From Herbinix sp. (lineage in GTDB: Bacteria; Bacillota; Clostridia; Lachnospirales; Lachnospiraceae): DNA of 64,000 nucleotides. The stretch lies in NCBI GenBank assembly GCA_029256105.1, contig JAQSYO010000002.1:186001-250000 (forward strand). The letters run 5' to 3'. The translations under genes and the position numbers were made by a program. Below the pieces are notes generated by a model. It made no database searches. It worked only from the letters and a program-made list of their open reading frames with translations, and had not been told where the DNA came from. Shown piece after piece: positions 8,608-17,810 of this stretch (the first letter of the stretch is position 1; each line of letters opens with the position of its first letter).

Positions 8608-9168
8608 ATGAAAAAGAACATATATTTTTTATTAGTAACTATTACGGTATTACTACTGGCAGGGTGTAGCGGCAAGAAGGATCAAATGACAAACTTTATC
8701 CCGACCTCGATCCCCAATTCAGAGGACGACAGCGATGTAGATATAGAAGAAGGTACAGAAGATGGATCAGAAGCAGGTACGGAGGCAACACCAACACCCA
8801 AGGAATTACACGTTGGGCAAACCACTTCCATGTATGTTAAATTGGATAAGTATGGAGCCCTCCTAAATGTAAGAGCAACACCTTCCAAGGATGGTGAAGT
8901 AGTAGGGTCTTTAGTACACACTGAAAAAGTAGAAGTAATTGATATTGTGGACGGATGGGCAAGTATTGCAGTTGGAAATGAAAAATGTTATGTCAGTGCT
9001 GACTTTTTGGTAGAAGAACGCCCGGATTACATTGATCCTCCGTCACCAGCACCAACAACGAAGAATACACCAACACCAGAAAATACACCAACACCTAAAA
9101 ATACCCCTACGCCTAAGATTACACTAACTCCTACGCCTGATCAGAATGAGGCACCTCCGGAGATTTAG
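8608..9168 (+). CDS. SH3-domain lipoprotein with Thr/Pro-rich tail
   Basis: About 186 residues. The lipoprotein signal is KKNIYFLLVTITVLLLAGC, with lipobox LLAGC (Cys at about 20), so it should be lipid-anchored outside the membrane. An acidic linker follows, then a bacterial SH3 domain (LLNVRATPSKDGEVVGSL through WASIAVGNEKCYV, about 85-135) of the kind that binds cell-wall peptides. The last 45 residues repeat a TPTPxN motif, a flexible wall-spanning tail. A GTG at 8599 is in frame, but the ATG at 8608 follows the SD TTGGAGTG and is preferred. Exact role unknown. Confidence 0.8.
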   Translation: MKKNIYFLLVTITVLLLAGCSGKKDQMTNFIPTSIPNSEDDSDVDIEEGTEDGSEAGTEATPTPKELHVGQTTSMYVKLDKYGALLNVRATPSKDGEVVGSLVHTEKVEVIDIVDGWASIAVGNEKCYVSADFLVEERPDYIDPPSPAPTTKNTPTPENTPTPKNTPTPKITLTPTPDQNEAPPEI

Positions 9169-9248
9169 GAATAATATACCGTCAGACGCTATTCAATAGT
9201 AAAGGATGAATCCGGTAAGAGTACTACAGGTTATGAGCATACGTAAGA

Positions 9249-10127
9249 TTAACGAATAAACTGCATGAACTTTAGCATTGAATCAGAGAGGAAGGCATTT
9301 TTTGAATAAGAAAAGCCAACCTCTCTTTTGTTGACTGGAGTCCTTAGAGGAATTTGGATAAGAGATCCATCTAACAATTCCTTTTCTACGAAAGCCTTAA
9401 TAACACAAGCAACACCAAGGCTGGTTTTTGCAAACTCAATTAGGAGATCCATGTTGCTAATCTCTAAGATATGTTTGGGTTCGATTGAGTTGACTTTAAA
9501 ATAATCCTCAATATATTTTCGTGTAATATTTTCTTCATCTAACAGCATAATGTTGGCAGAGGAGAAAATATCTGTATTATTTTCTCTTAGCTGAAGATTG
9601 TTCAGATAGGTATGGGTGGTAACAAAGATATCTTCGATTTCACCCAAGGAATAGAAATAAAAGGCATCCGTATTCGGTTTCACTACTAAACCGATATCCA
9701 GAGTATTATTCTCTAATTGCTTTATTGTATGGGAAGAGGATTGATTCTCAATGGTAATCTTAATATGAGGGTTTTCTTTCACAAAGCCGTTAAGATACGG
9801 CAAAAGAAGGTATTTGCACAGGGTTGTACTGACACCAATGCGTAGATGACCAATACCTAACTCGTGAATTTGTTTGAGATTTTCCTCACCCCGTGTTAAA
9901 GTATCAAAGGCACTCTTGGTATATTCATAGAGGAGTTTCCCTTCCTCCGTCAGCTTTACTCCACGCGAGCTCCGAAGGAAAAGAGTTATTTTGAGATTTT
10001 CCTCAAGGCTCTGGATTGATTTGCTTACTGCGGGTTGGCTTATGAATAATTGCTTCGCGGCATGCGAGATATTACCTGCCTCAGCTACGCAGTTAAAGAT
10101 ATAATATAAGGATAGATTCTGATCCAT
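9249..10127 (-). CDS. LysR family transcriptional regulator (probable leu operon regulator)
   Basis: About 292 residues. The N-terminal winged helix-turn-helix reads NISHAAKQLFISQPAVSKSI (about 17-36), followed by FLRSSRGVKLTEEGKLLYEY. The rest is the LysR effector-binding domain (about 90-290). A GTG at 10154 is in frame, but the ATG at 10127 follows the SD ATGGAGGT (10138-10131) and is preferred. It is transcribed away from leuBCD, with 323 bases between; divergent LysR genes usually control the neighbour. Regulation of leucine synthesis is therefore inferred from position, and the effector is unknown. Confidence 0.85.
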   Translation of the reverse strand: MDQNLSLYYIFNCVAEAGNISHAAKQLFISQPAVSKSIQSLEENLKITLFLRSSRGVKLTEEGKLLYEYTKSAFDTLTRGEENLKQIHELGIGHLRIGVSTTLCKYLLLPYLNGFVKENPHIKITIENQSSSHTIKQLENNTLDIGLVVKPNTDAFYFYSLGEIEDIFVTTHTYLNNLQLRENNTDIFSSANIMLLDEENITRKYIEDYFKVNSIEPKHILEISNMDLLIEFAKTSLGVACVIKAFVEKELLDGSLIQIPLRTPVNKREVGFSYSKNAFLSDSMLKFMQFIR

Positions 10128-10359
10128 GAAACCTCCATCTAGGTGCTTTAGCACGTAATATAATGGGAAAGAAAAAGGCGTGTTTGTTTTTTATGATGTA
10201 TAACAATAAGTTATAACAGGTATTAATAATATGTATTTTGATTATATCAGAGTATGTGCTAAAATGGCAATAGATAAAATGAATCTGTTCGTGTAGCTTA
10301 GCGTATGCATCAGCATTATGCTAGAGATAAATGATTCATATGATACATACATGAAATGG
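10128..10359. other. Divergent regulator / leuB intergenic region
   Basis: An AT-rich gap expected to contain the LysR-type operator and the leu promoter. ATAAGTTATAACAGG (10206-10220) and neighbouring AT palindromes are candidates for a T-N11-A operator. No T-box antiterminator motif is visible. Confidence 0.4.
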
Positions 10360-10440
10360 AACAGGAGGATAAATTCCTCCAAAAACAGGAGGATAAATTC
10401 CTCCAAAAACAGGAGGATAAATTCCTCCAAAAACAGGAGG
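10360..10440 (+). repeat. Tandem SD/anti-SD hairpin array before leuB
   Basis: A 24-base unit (10381-10404, 10405-10428, plus a slightly diverged copy at 10360-10380) contains AGGAGG, a 7-base loop and CCTCC, so each copy can fold into a small hairpin that hides an SD-like site. A fourth half-unit (10429-10440) ends with AGGAGG and serves as the actual SD, 10 bases before the leuB ATG. The two internal copies are identical, suggesting recent expansion or selection. Confidence 0.85.
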
Positions 10441-10450
10441 AATTGATAAA

Positions 10451-11542
10451 ATGATTTACAGGATAGCTGTAATTCCAGGTGATGGGATAGGACCGGAGAT
10501 CATAACACAAGCAAAGAAGGTACTTGATCAGATCGGGAAGAAGTATGGACATGAATTTAACTATACCGAAGTACTTATGGGTGGGGTCTCAATTGATGCA
10601 ACAGGAGTACCACTGACGGAAGAAGCACTTGAGACAGCGAAAAATAGCGATTCCGTATTACTTGGGGCAGTGGGTGGTAATGTTGGAAGTTCTAACTGGT
10701 ATAACCTGCCACCCCATCTAAGACCGGAGGCAGGACTTCTTGCAATTCGTAAAGGATTAAATTTATTTGCCAACATTCGTCCGGCTATCTTATTTGATGA
10801 GTTGAAAGGTGCATGCCCCTTGAAGGATGAAATCATCGGGGATGGCTTTGACTTTGTTGTAATGAGGGAATTGACCGGAGGACTTTACTTTGGAGCAAGG
10901 AATACAGTAGAAGAGAACGGTATAAGAAAAGCGACGGATACCTTAGTTTATGATGAGAATGAAATTAAACGAATTGCAACGTGGGCATTTGAGATTGCTA
11001 TGAAGAGAAATAAGCGGGTATGCAGTGTAGATAAGGCAAATGTTCTTGATTCCTCCAGACTCTGGAGACAGGTAACCAAGGAAGTATCGCTGAACTATCC
11101 CGAGGTTGAACTTAGCGATATGCTGGTAGATAACTGTGCAATGCAACTTGTGAAGAACCCGAGACAATTTGATGTAATCCTAACAGAGAATATGTTTGGC
11201 GACATCTTATCAGATGAGGCAAGTATGATTACTGGTTCCATCGGTATGCTGGCATCTGCAAGTTTAGGAGATACAAAGCTTGGTCTCTATGAACCGAGTC
11301 ATGGCTCTGCTCCGGATATTGCAGGTCAGAATAAGGCAAACCCGATTGCAACCATCCTTTCAGCAGCTATGATGCTTCGTTATTCCTTTGATTTGGAAGT
11401 CGAAGCAGCTGGCATAGAAGCTGCAATTAAGACTGTTCTCAAGAAGGGCTACCGAACCATTGATATTATGTCAGAGGGAATGACCTTGGTTGGAACAAAA
11501 GAAATGGGAGAGCAAATCATAAACGAAATTAATAGATTTTGA
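10451..11542 (+). CDS. leuB: 3-isopropylmalate dehydrogenase
   Basis: A cytoplasmic enzyme of leucine synthesis: NAD-dependent oxidative decarboxylation of 3-isopropylmalate to 2-ketoisocaproate. 363 residues, normal length. Family signatures are [17 protein letters not shown] (about 138-147), [13 protein letters not shown], and the metal/substrate block [20 protein letters not shown]. The start is fixed by the AGGAGG half-unit of the upstream array. First gene of leuB-leuC-leuD; leuA is not in this window. The upstream hairpin array and divergent LysR gene suggest both transcriptional and translational control. Confidence 0.97.
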   Translation: MIYRIAVIPGDGIGPEIITQAKKVLDQIGKKYGHEFNYTEVLMGGVSIDATGVPLTEEALETAKNSDSVLLGAVGGNVGSSNWYNLPPHLRPEAGLLAIRKGLNLFANIRPAILFDELKGACPLKDEIIGDGFDFVVMRELTGGLYFGARNTVEENGIRKATDTLVYDENEIKRIATWAFEIAMKRNKRVCSVDKANVLDSSRLWRQVTKEVSLNYPEVELSDMLVDNCAMQLVKNPRQFDVILTENMFGDILSDEASMITGSIGMLASASLGDTKLGLYEPSHGSAPDIAGQNKANPIATILSAAMMLRYSFDLEVEAAGIEAAIKTVLKKGYRTIDIMSEGMTLVGTKEMGEQIINEINRF

Positions 11543-11612
11543 TTATGTTAAATCATTGAAAGATAGCTGCAAGAGTACAGTTGAAGAATTGGAAACAGCT
11601 TGGTCTATAAAT

Positions 11613-11667
11613 ATAGATGATATGTAGATGCTATGTTGATAATATATAGATGACATATAGATGATAT
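11613..11667 (+). repeat. Five 11-bp direct repeats before leuC
   Basis: Units 11613-11623, 11624-11634, 11635-11645, 11646-11656 and 11657-11667 follow the pattern ATAGATGATAT with one to three changes in the inner copies. The array ends one base before the leuC SD (AGGAGG, 11669-11674). Unlike the leuB array it does not form SD-hiding hairpins. Confidence 0.85.
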
Positions 11668-11682
11668 AAGGAGGATTACAGT

Positions 11683-12948
11683 ATGGGAATGACGATGACG
11701 CAGAAGATATTGGCGGCGCATGCTGGACTGGATAAGGTAACTGCTGGGCAGCTAATCGAAGCGGATTTAGATTTGGTATTGGGCAATGATGTAACTGCTC
11801 CGGTGGCCATCCATGAGATGGAGAAGATGACAATTAAAAAAGTATTTGATAAGGATAAGATTGCTCTAGTACCGGACCATTTTACCCCGAATAAGGATAT
11901 TAAATCCGCGGAGCATTGCAAATGTATGCGTGAGTTTGCAATGGATCAGGATATTACAAATTATTTTGAAATCGGAGAAATGGGAATAGAACATGCCTTA
12001 CTACCAGAAAAAGGACTTGTAGTTGCAGGAGACGCAGTGATCGGTGCTGATTCTCATACCTGTACCTACGGAGCATTAGGTGCATTTTCAACCGGAGTAG
12101 GAAGCACGGATATGGCAGCGGGTATGGCAACCGGTAAGGCTTGGTTTAAGGTACCTTCAGCGATAAAGTACATACTTACGGGAAAGCCTGCAAAATGGGT
12201 TAGTGGTAAGGATATCATTCTTCATATAATCGGTATGATTGGTGTGGATGGTGCACTTTACAAATCAATGGAGTTTGTGGGTGACGGTATTAAAAACCTG
12301 ACAATGGATGATCGTTTTACTATGGCAAACATGGCAATTGAAGCTGGAGCAAAGAATGGAATTTTCCCAGTCGATGAATTGGCAATAAAGTATATAGAGG
12401 AACATTCTACAAAAGAATATAAAGTATATGAGGCCGATGAAAATGCAGAGTACGAGCAGACGATAGAGATAGATTTATCCTCCTTAAAACCAACCGTCGC
12501 CTTCCCTCATCTTCCAGAGAATACCCGAACGATTGATGAAGTTGGTGATATCAAAATTGATCAAGTAGTGATCGGTTCCTGTACCAACGGTAGAATCGAC
12601 GATTTAAGAATTGCGGCACAAATATTAGAAGGTAAAAAAGTTGCGAAGGGAATGCGTGTTATTATATTCCCTGCTACGCAGCAGATCTACCTGCAGGCAA
12701 TGGAAGAGGGATTACTGGCAACCTTTATTAAAGCTGGAGCAGTAGTAAGTACTCCAACCTGTGGTCCTTGCCTAGGAGGCCATATGGGCATATTGGCAGC
12801 GGGTGAGAGGGCAGTAGCAACTACGAATCGTAACTTTGTCGGTCGTATGGGTCATGTCAAATCCGAAGTTTATCTGGCAAGTCCCGCAGTTGCGGCAGCA
12901 AGTGCTATTACCGGTAAAATATCTGGGCCGAGTGAGCTTGGATTTTAG
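11683..12948 (+). CDS. leuC: 3-isopropylmalate dehydratase, large subunit
   Basis: With LeuD, this isomerises 2-isopropylmalate to 3-isopropylmalate using a 4Fe-4S cluster, in the aconitase superfamily. 421 residues, the usual length of the shorter archaeal/clostridial HacA-type LeuC. The cluster Cys are in [12 protein letters not shown] (about residue 304) and [13 protein letters not shown] (about 362-374). [20 protein letters not shown] is the substrate region. The ATG at 11683 follows AGGAGG by eight bases. It lies 140 bases after leuB; the gap holds 11-bp direct repeats. leuD starts 17 bases later. Confidence 0.97.
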   Translation: MGMTMTQKILAAHAGLDKVTAGQLIEADLDLVLGNDVTAPVAIHEMEKMTIKKVFDKDKIALVPDHFTPNKDIKSAEHCKCMREFAMDQDITNYFEIGEMGIEHALLPEKGLVVAGDAVIGADSHTCTYGALGAFSTGVGSTDMAAGMATGKAWFKVPSAIKYILTGKPAKWVSGKDIILHIIGMIGVDGALYKSMEFVGDGIKNLTMDDRFTMANMAIEAGAKNGIFPVDELAIKYIEEHSTKEYKVYEADENAEYEQTIEIDLSSLKPTVAFPHLPENTRTIDEVGDIKIDQVVIGSCTNGRIDDLRIAAQILEGKKVAKGMRVIIFPATQQIYLQAMEEGLLATFIKAGAVVSTPTCGPCLGGHMGILAAGERAVATTNRNFVGRMGHVKSEVYLASPAVAAASAITGKISGPSELGF

Positions 12949-12965
12949 GAAGGAGATAAAGGAAA

Positions 12966-13451
12966 ATGAAAGCGTTTGGAACAGTACACAAATATGGTGA
13001 TAATGTAGATACGGATGTTATTATTCCTGCACGTTATCTGAACTCCTCCGATCCAAAGGAGCTTGCAGCAAAATGTATGGTGGATATTGATAAAGATTTT
13101 GTAAATAGAGTGAAAGCTGGAGATATTATGGTTGCCAATAAGAATTTTGGCTGTGGTTCTTCAAGAGAGCATGCACCGATTGCGATTAAAGCTTCTGGTG
13201 TAAGCTGTGTTATCGCTGAGACCTTCGCAAGAATTTTCTATCGCAATGCCATTAATATAGGACTTCCTATTATTGAATGTCCCGAGGCTGCGAAGGAAAT
13301 CGAAGCAGGAGACCAGGTAGAGATTGATTTTGATAATGGAATGATTTACGATAGAACCAAAGGTACGCAATACCAAGGCCAAGCATTCCCGGAATTCATG
13401 CAGAAGATTATTAAAGCAGAAGGCTTGATTAATTACATTAATAACAAATAA
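12966..13451 (+). CDS. leuD: 3-isopropylmalate dehydratase, small subunit
   Basis: 161 residues, the swivelling small subunit partnering LeuC. Hallmarks are [15 protein letters not shown] (about 11-25), [15 protein letters not shown] (about 60-74) and the [17 protein letters not shown] block. The SD AAGGAG lies before the ATG. Last gene of leuBCD, followed by a strong terminator. Confidence 0.97.
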   Translation: MKAFGTVHKYGDNVDTDVIIPARYLNSSDPKELAAKCMVDIDKDFVNRVKAGDIMVANKNFGCGSSREHAPIAIKASGVSCVIAETFARIFYRNAINIGLPIIECPEAAKEIEAGDQVEIDFDNGMIYDRTKGTQYQGQAFPEFMQKIIKAEGLINYINNK

Positions 13452-13484
13452 GAAAATCGTTCGTAATGATATGGTTTCGAAGAG

Positions 13485-13538
13485 TATCTATTTAGTTCAG
13501 GGCATGTGACATGCAGTGAAATAAATAGATATTTTTTT
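13485..13538 (+). terminator. Terminator of leuBCD
   Basis: TATCTATTTA (from 13485) pairs with TAAATAGATA (to 13531) around a loop that contains a second small stem (GCATGTGACATGC), followed by seven T. Confidence 0.85.
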
Positions 13539-13677
13539 GCTAAAATCATGTAGTGAATGCAGTTGGAAGCTCTTTATCCAATATAATATAATATATTTGT
13601 AAATGCCTTGTGAGGAACCTTTTCTACTACATCATCATAATGTGAAATAGAACTTCAAATAGGTGATGGTAATAGTA

Positions 13678-14418
13678 ATGAATGGTACATTAAGTTATAC
13701 AATCAAACCATATGATACTATATGGATGTTGGCCCAAGTATTTAACACTACAGTTGATGCAATAATGGAGTTAAATCCGGCAATAGATCCGAGAAATCTT
13801 TTTGTTGGTCAAGTTATTACAATTATGCCTGGAAATCAGAGCAGCCCGTCATATACGGATAATACAAATGACGTTAGAGAAGTTAGAGATATTGATCCGG
13901 AGGAATTAAATAAGTATTTCCGCTTGCTTTGGGAGCAGCATGTTGAATGGACGAGAATGGCAGTTATGGGAATTGTAGATGAACTAGCATATTCGGATCT
14001 AATCACACAAAGATTACTTCGTAATCCGATGGATTTTGCCGATGTTTTAGTTGCCTTTTATGGAGAAGAGGCAGCTCAGAACTTTGCACAATTACTCACC
14101 GCTCATCTTACAATAGCAGCAGAGCTTGTTCAAGCTGCAAAAGCAGGCGATAATGCGGCTGCAGCAGATGCTGATCAGAGATGGCATGAAAATGCAGATC
14201 AGATTGCGGAACTCCTGGCTAGTTTGAATCCTTATTGGAGTGCTGATGATTGGAGCGCTATGCTCTATGAGCATATTGACCTTTTAGGAGATAATGTAGC
14301 ACAGATGCTTGCAGGAAACTATGAGCAAAGTATTAATGGCTATGATGAGATTGAATTACAGGCACTTGAAATGGCAGATATGATGGCCGAGGGAATTACA
14401 ATGCAATTCCCTGGTTGA
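13678..14418 (+). CDS. LysM-domain protein with helical C-terminal domain
   Basis: About 246 residues. Residues 4-49 are a LysM peptidoglycan-binding repeat (YTIKPYDTIWMLAQVFNTTV, then NPAIDPRNLFVGQVITI). The remaining ~180 residues are alpha-helical and Trp/His-rich (LLWEQHVEWTRMAVMGIVDE, then WHENADQIAELLASLNPYWS). There is no signal peptide. Similar LysM proteins in clostridia are often spore-associated, but this is inference. GTG and ATG codons at 13663-13668 are in frame; the ATG at 13678 follows AGGTGATGG (13661-13669) at better spacing. It sits alone between leuD and the DUF2935 gene with its own terminator. The helical domain is unassigned. Confidence 0.7.
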   Translation: MNGTLSYTIKPYDTIWMLAQVFNTTVDAIMELNPAIDPRNLFVGQVITIMPGNQSSPSYTDNTNDVREVRDIDPEELNKYFRLLWEQHVEWTRMAVMGIVDELAYSDLITQRLLRNPMDFADVLVAFYGEEAAQNFAQLLTAHLTIAAELVQAAKAGDNAAAADADQRWHENADQIAELLASLNPYWSADDWSAMLYEHIDLLGDNVAQMLAGNYEQSINGYDEIELQALEMADMMAEGITMQFPG

Positions 14419-14489
14419 AGAAAGAATAACTCAGTGGTTACATCCTTCAATGTCTTCCCTCAAGAGACATTGATAATACAGGATAATAG

Positions 14490-14528
14490 AAAGGGAACTT
14501 CCAATAATCATTAGGCAGTTCCTTTTTC
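14490..14528 (+). terminator. Terminator after LysM protein gene
   Basis: AAGGGAACT pairs with AGTTCCTT across an 18-base loop, followed by T-rich TTTTTCT. Confidence 0.8.
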
Positions 14529-14650
14529 TCATTAGAAAGGGTTAGCCGAATATTATTGTTCGTTTTAGTGAAAGGAATAGTAACGTAAATACGATTAGTA
14601 AATAAACTGTTAGTAATAAGTAATTTAATTTCATAAAGGGAGGTTTTTAA

Positions 14651-15574
14651 TTGTTATCACGGATTGAATTTAACCGGCAGTCCTTGGAGACACATCTTTT
14701 CTTCGCAAGAATTATGAAGGAGCATGCTTTTTTTCTCCAAATTGGCTTTACACCAAGGGATAGTAAGTACGCAATGCGTGCAGAAGAACTAAAGCTTGCA
14801 TTTGAAGAACTATTGGCTGACGTAATAGCGGCATCGAATGGTGTGGTCAGTTCTGATTTGTTACAATCGGGTGAAGTGATTACAGAATATACCTTAGCGG
14901 CGGAAAATGCTACTGAATATTTTACAGGAATACCTTTTGCTACACAATTAACAGAAGCAGAAGCTGGATTAGGCTGTGGTAGCGGTCAAATTAATCTGGC
15001 GCTTGAAAGAAGAGTGGTAATGCTAAACAGAAGGGCCTTAGCTTTATTAGACGATATTATAAAGTTTAAAAACAATATTTTAACTAATGTCCTAGATTGC
15101 AAGATGTACACTACCAACTATCCATTATTAATAGAACATATATTGAGAGAGGCTCTTTTTTATCAGCACATAATTCACAGATTACAAAACAGGGAGGATA
15201 TTAATAACTTAAGGGATGCATATGAGCAAGAAATTTTCTGGAATCAAATTATGGCAGAGCATTCAAAGTTTATACGAGGCTTATTAGACCCTTCGGAGGA
15301 GGAGCTATTCAAAACAGCGAATGATTTCGGTAAAGAGTTTGACCGATTGACTTTCGCTGCAAAAGAAGCTATGGATATGTCAAGGCCGATAAATCGTCAA
15401 GTAACGGAGGAAAGCCTGATAGCGACTCAAAATATCCGGAACTTCAAGGCTCAAGGCACCGAAGGAATATTGGAATGCAAAGTTAAATCAATTATCATTC
15501 CTTTATTAGGTGATCATACCTTGCGTGAAGCAAATCATTATTTTAGATTACTAAAAATTTATAATCATTTATAA
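14651..15574 (+). CDS. DUF2935 family protein
   Basis: 307 residues, two tandem all-helical halves resembling the DUF2935 fold (SLETHLFFARIMKEHAFFLQ at 11-30, and again FWNQIMAEHSKFIRGLLDPS at about 197-216). Conserved Glu/His pairs in each half (RIMKEHAFF, IMAEHSKF) are consistent with a ferritin-like di-metal or haemerythrin-like site, but the function of this family is not established. The start is TTG at 14651, directly behind a strong SD (AAAGGGAGG); no upstream ATG is available. Monocistronic, followed by an AT-only hairpin. Confidence 0.8.
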   Translation: MLSRIEFNRQSLETHLFFARIMKEHAFFLQIGFTPRDSKYAMRAEELKLAFEELLADVIAASNGVVSSDLLQSGEVITEYTLAAENATEYFTGIPFATQLTEAEAGLGCGSGQINLALERRVVMLNRRALALLDDIIKFKNNILTNVLDCKMYTTNYPLLIEHILREALFYQHIIHRLQNREDINNLRDAYEQEIFWNQIMAEHSKFIRGLLDPSEEELFKTANDFGKEFDRLTFAAKEAMDMSRPINRQVTEESLIATQNIRNFKAQGTEGILECKVKSIIIPLLGDHTLREANHYFRLLKIYNHL

Positions 15575-15614
15575 TTATTTTTAAGTGTAATCCGATTTTC
15601 TTTTATAAACTAAT

Positions 15615-15652
15615 ATAATTTGATATAATTTGATTAAATTATATCAAATTAT
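15615..15652. repeat. Perfect AT-rich palindrome, 17-bp arms
   Basis: Positions 15615-15631 are the exact reverse complement of 15636-15652, with a 4-base centre. The arms contain TTTGATAT and ATATCAAA. It lies 41 bases after the DUF2935 gene and 66 before the DUF1540 gene. It could act as a hairpin in RNA or as an operator for the downstream gene. Confidence 0.85.
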
Positions 15653-15718
15653 GATGTATTATTTATAGCCCCTTTACAAACAATAATATAGCAATAAAAA
15701 ATGTTTGGAGGGAAAGAT

Positions 15719-15898
15719 ATGTCAGTAAAGAAAATGGATAAACCCAATGAGGGAATTAAATGTGTAGTAAATACTTGCGAATATTATATGAATGGTGATC
15801 ATTGTTCTGCTGAGAAGATTCAAGTTGAACCAAGAAACGCTAGTGAATCAGATCAAACTGATTGTGCAACATTTGAATCGAAAGAGAAAACATTTTAA
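15719..15898 (+). CDS. DUF1540 small Cys-rich protein
   Basis: 59 residues. The DUF1540 pattern is visible: one Cys in IKCVVNTCEYYMNGDHCSAE (three Cys within 15 residues) and a later DCATF. Four spaced Cys suggest metal binding. Clostridial homologues are small, of unknown function, and often linked to sporulation or stationary phase. The frame is open from 15701, but ATG 15719 follows SD GGAGGG (15706-15711) and gives the expected MSVKK start. Followed by a strong terminator. Confidence 0.85.
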   Translation: MSVKKMDKPNEGIKCVVNTCEYYMNGDHCSAEKIQVEPRNASESDQTDCATFESKEKTF

Positions 15899-15911
15899 AG
15901 AGGTAATCGAA

Positions 15912-15958
15912 TAAAAATAAGGTTATTGCAATGGTAATACTGCAATAACCTTATTTTT
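15912..15958. terminator. Bidirectional terminator
   Basis: AAAAATAAGGTTATTGCA pairs with TGCAATAACCTTATTTTT around a 10-base loop. The A and T flanks allow termination from both sides, serving the DUF1540 gene and the leftward permease gene. Confidence 0.9.
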
Positions 15959-16041
15959 GTTTCATATATGCATAACCCTGTCTATATTATGATTCATTAA
16001 ATAATGTGTTTCATAAATATCATTTAATATCCTATATGATT

Positions 16042-17106
16042 TTACTTTTTTAATAAGTGAATTGTTCCATCATCATTTAACTTCATTAGCAACGTAGCTA
16101 TGATCGGTAATAATAAAAGACCCAACACACCCATTAACTGAGCACCGACGAACATTAAAAGCAGTGTAACAATAGGATGAAGTCCAATTTGCTGTCCAAC
16201 AATTCTTGGTTCTATCGTTTGCCGAACAACGGTAATAACAATATAGATCACTAACATTCCAATTCCGACTTTAGTATTACCTAATATAAAGGAGATAATC
16301 GACCAGGGTAAAAGGACAGCTCCGGTTCCCAGAATAGGTAGTACGTCAATGATAGCAATTAATCCTCCAAATAAAAATGGATTAGGAATTCCAATAATCC
16401 AAAAGCCGATCGATAATTCCAAGAAAGTAATTGATATAATTGTAGCATATGCTTTAATAAATTTACCAAGTGTACCGATGCCATTATCCTTAAGCTTAAA
16501 TATCATTTCCCTTCGCTCTCCTTTGAATTGGCGAATAACAAATCGAGCAATCCGATGATAGTCAATTGTAAAGAAGAAGGATGAGACTATAGTAAAGATG
16601 AAATTAATCAATAAGGAAGGTAACTGACTAGCTAATCCGGTTATCGTTCCGACAACGGTTGAGGAAGCATTTGACAAGAAGGAGAAGATGGATTGGCTTG
16701 TATTATTTAAGAAATCCGCCAAATAATCTTCTATTCCCGGGTATTGCTTCATCAAGTCATTCGCTAAGGTGTTTAATGCAGGATAGATTTTATTTTCATA
16801 TAATGCTGGTAGACTATTAAATAGGTCTTTTAAAAAGGTAAATACTTTAAACCCGATTAAACTTGCAAAATATCCTAATATTCCGTAGAAAATTAAGAGA
16901 ATCAATATAGAAACAAATACCCTCTTTATGTGAGTCCTTTTTTCTATTGCATCAATCATACGACGAAAGACGACGGCTATAATCATACCAATAACGAAAG
17001 GCATTAATAAGGGAAGGAGATATTTAATTCCAACGTAAACAAGTAATAAGATAATTACTATATAAGCTACATGTATAATAAATGCCTTTTGCTTCTCTAA
17101 ATTCAT
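16042..17106 (-). CDS. AI-2E family transporter (YtvI/PerM-like permease)
   Basis: About 354 residues with seven or eight hydrophobic segments. Typical AI-2E family layout: two N-terminal helices (HVAYIVIILLLVYVGIKYLL, then LLMPFVIGMIIAVVF), a soluble loop (about 75-145), then a C-terminal membrane block with GGLIAIIDVLPILGTGAVLLPW and VGQQIGLHPIVTLLLMFVGA. Family members include sodium/proton antiporters and the sporulation protein YtvI; the substrate cannot be assigned. The frame is open to 17136, but ATG 17106 is the better start, behind AAAGG. It lies 58 bases after the DUF47 gene and may be read from the phosphate transporter promoter. Confidence 0.85.
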   Translation of the reverse strand: MNLEKQKAFIIHVAYIVIILLLVYVGIKYLLPLLMPFVIGMIIAVVFRRMIDAIEKRTHIKRVFVSILILLIFYGILGYFASLIGFKVFTFLKDLFNSLPALYENKIYPALNTLANDLMKQYPGIEDYLADFLNNTSQSIFSFLSNASSTVVGTITGLASQLPSLLINFIFTIVSSFFFTIDYHRIARFVIRQFKGERREMIFKLKDNGIGTLGKFIKAYATIISITFLELSIGFWIIGIPNPFLFGGLIAIIDVLPILGTGAVLLPWSIISFILGNTKVGIGMLVIYIVITVVRQTIEPRIVGQQIGLHPIVTLLLMFVGAQLMGVLGLLLLPIIATLLMKLNDDGTIHLLKK

Positions 17107-17164
17107 AGTTACCCATGCCTTTCTTGTGGTAATCATTAGTAGGTATAAAGTAATTATCGGTCAA

Positions 17165-17788
17165 TTATGAGTTTTTCATAACAATACTTTCAATAATATT
17201 TGCTACATCCTCGCAATTGTCACAGCATTTTTCCAAACGGTGTAAAATTTCTGTCCAGCACATTAATTCAATAGGATCTTTTGAAGTATGATACAAATTA
17301 CGCATAAAATCAACGTATAAAGCATCGCCAACTTCCTCAAGGCGGTTAATTTCAATGATTTTATCACGAAGCTTTTTGGAACTTTTAAAGTTTTTAAACT
17401 CTTCCAATGCATCGTCCATTGCTTTGCAACAGGTTTTAATCAACTCGGTAAACTTTAATATTTCAGGACGAATATTCTGAATATTAAACATATCAACGTA
17501 AATTAATACATCTTCTACAGAATCAGTAACATCATCGATTTCCTGAGTAAGGCTGGTGATATCTTCACGCTCAATTGGAGGAAGGAATTCTTTAACCAAT
17601 CGATTCATGATATCATGCTTTGCAATATCTGCGTTGTGTTCGATTTGATGAGCTTCCTTTACCTTCTCGGTAATCTTGCTCTGGTCAAAATTACTTAAGG
17701 TATCATGTAAGGAAACTGCTAATTTGTAAGAATGTTTCGATAGAGTTGCAAAAGCATCAAAATAATTATATTCGTTTTTTCTACTCAT
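17165..17788 (-). CDS. DUF47 (PhoU-like) phosphate transport accessory protein
   Basis: 207 residues, all helical, with PhoU/DUF47 features: EIEHNAD-type metal motif (AHQIEHNADIAKHDIMNRL, about 46-64), PIEREDITSLTQEIDDVTDS (about 72-91) and RLEEVGDALYVDFMRNLY. Paired with PiT transporters throughout bacteria and thought to adjust their activity. Starts 22 bases after the pit stop codon with SD AAGGAAGG, so the two form an operon. Confidence 0.92.
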   Translation of the reverse strand: MSRKNEYNYFDAFATLSKHSYKLAVSLHDTLSNFDQSKITEKVKEAHQIEHNADIAKHDIMNRLVKEFLPPIEREDITSLTQEIDDVTDSVEDVLIYVDMFNIQNIRPEILKFTELIKTCCKAMDDALEEFKNFKSSKKLRDKIIEINRLEEVGDALYVDFMRNLYHTSKDPIELMCWTEILHRLEKCCDNCEDVANIIESIVMKNS

Positions 17789-17810
17789 TTTAATTTACTT
17801 CCTTCCTTAT

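Noticed and set aside
10242..10430. Minus-strand frame with EEFILLF repeats
   Set aside because: It is created by the leuB hairpin array read on the other strand.
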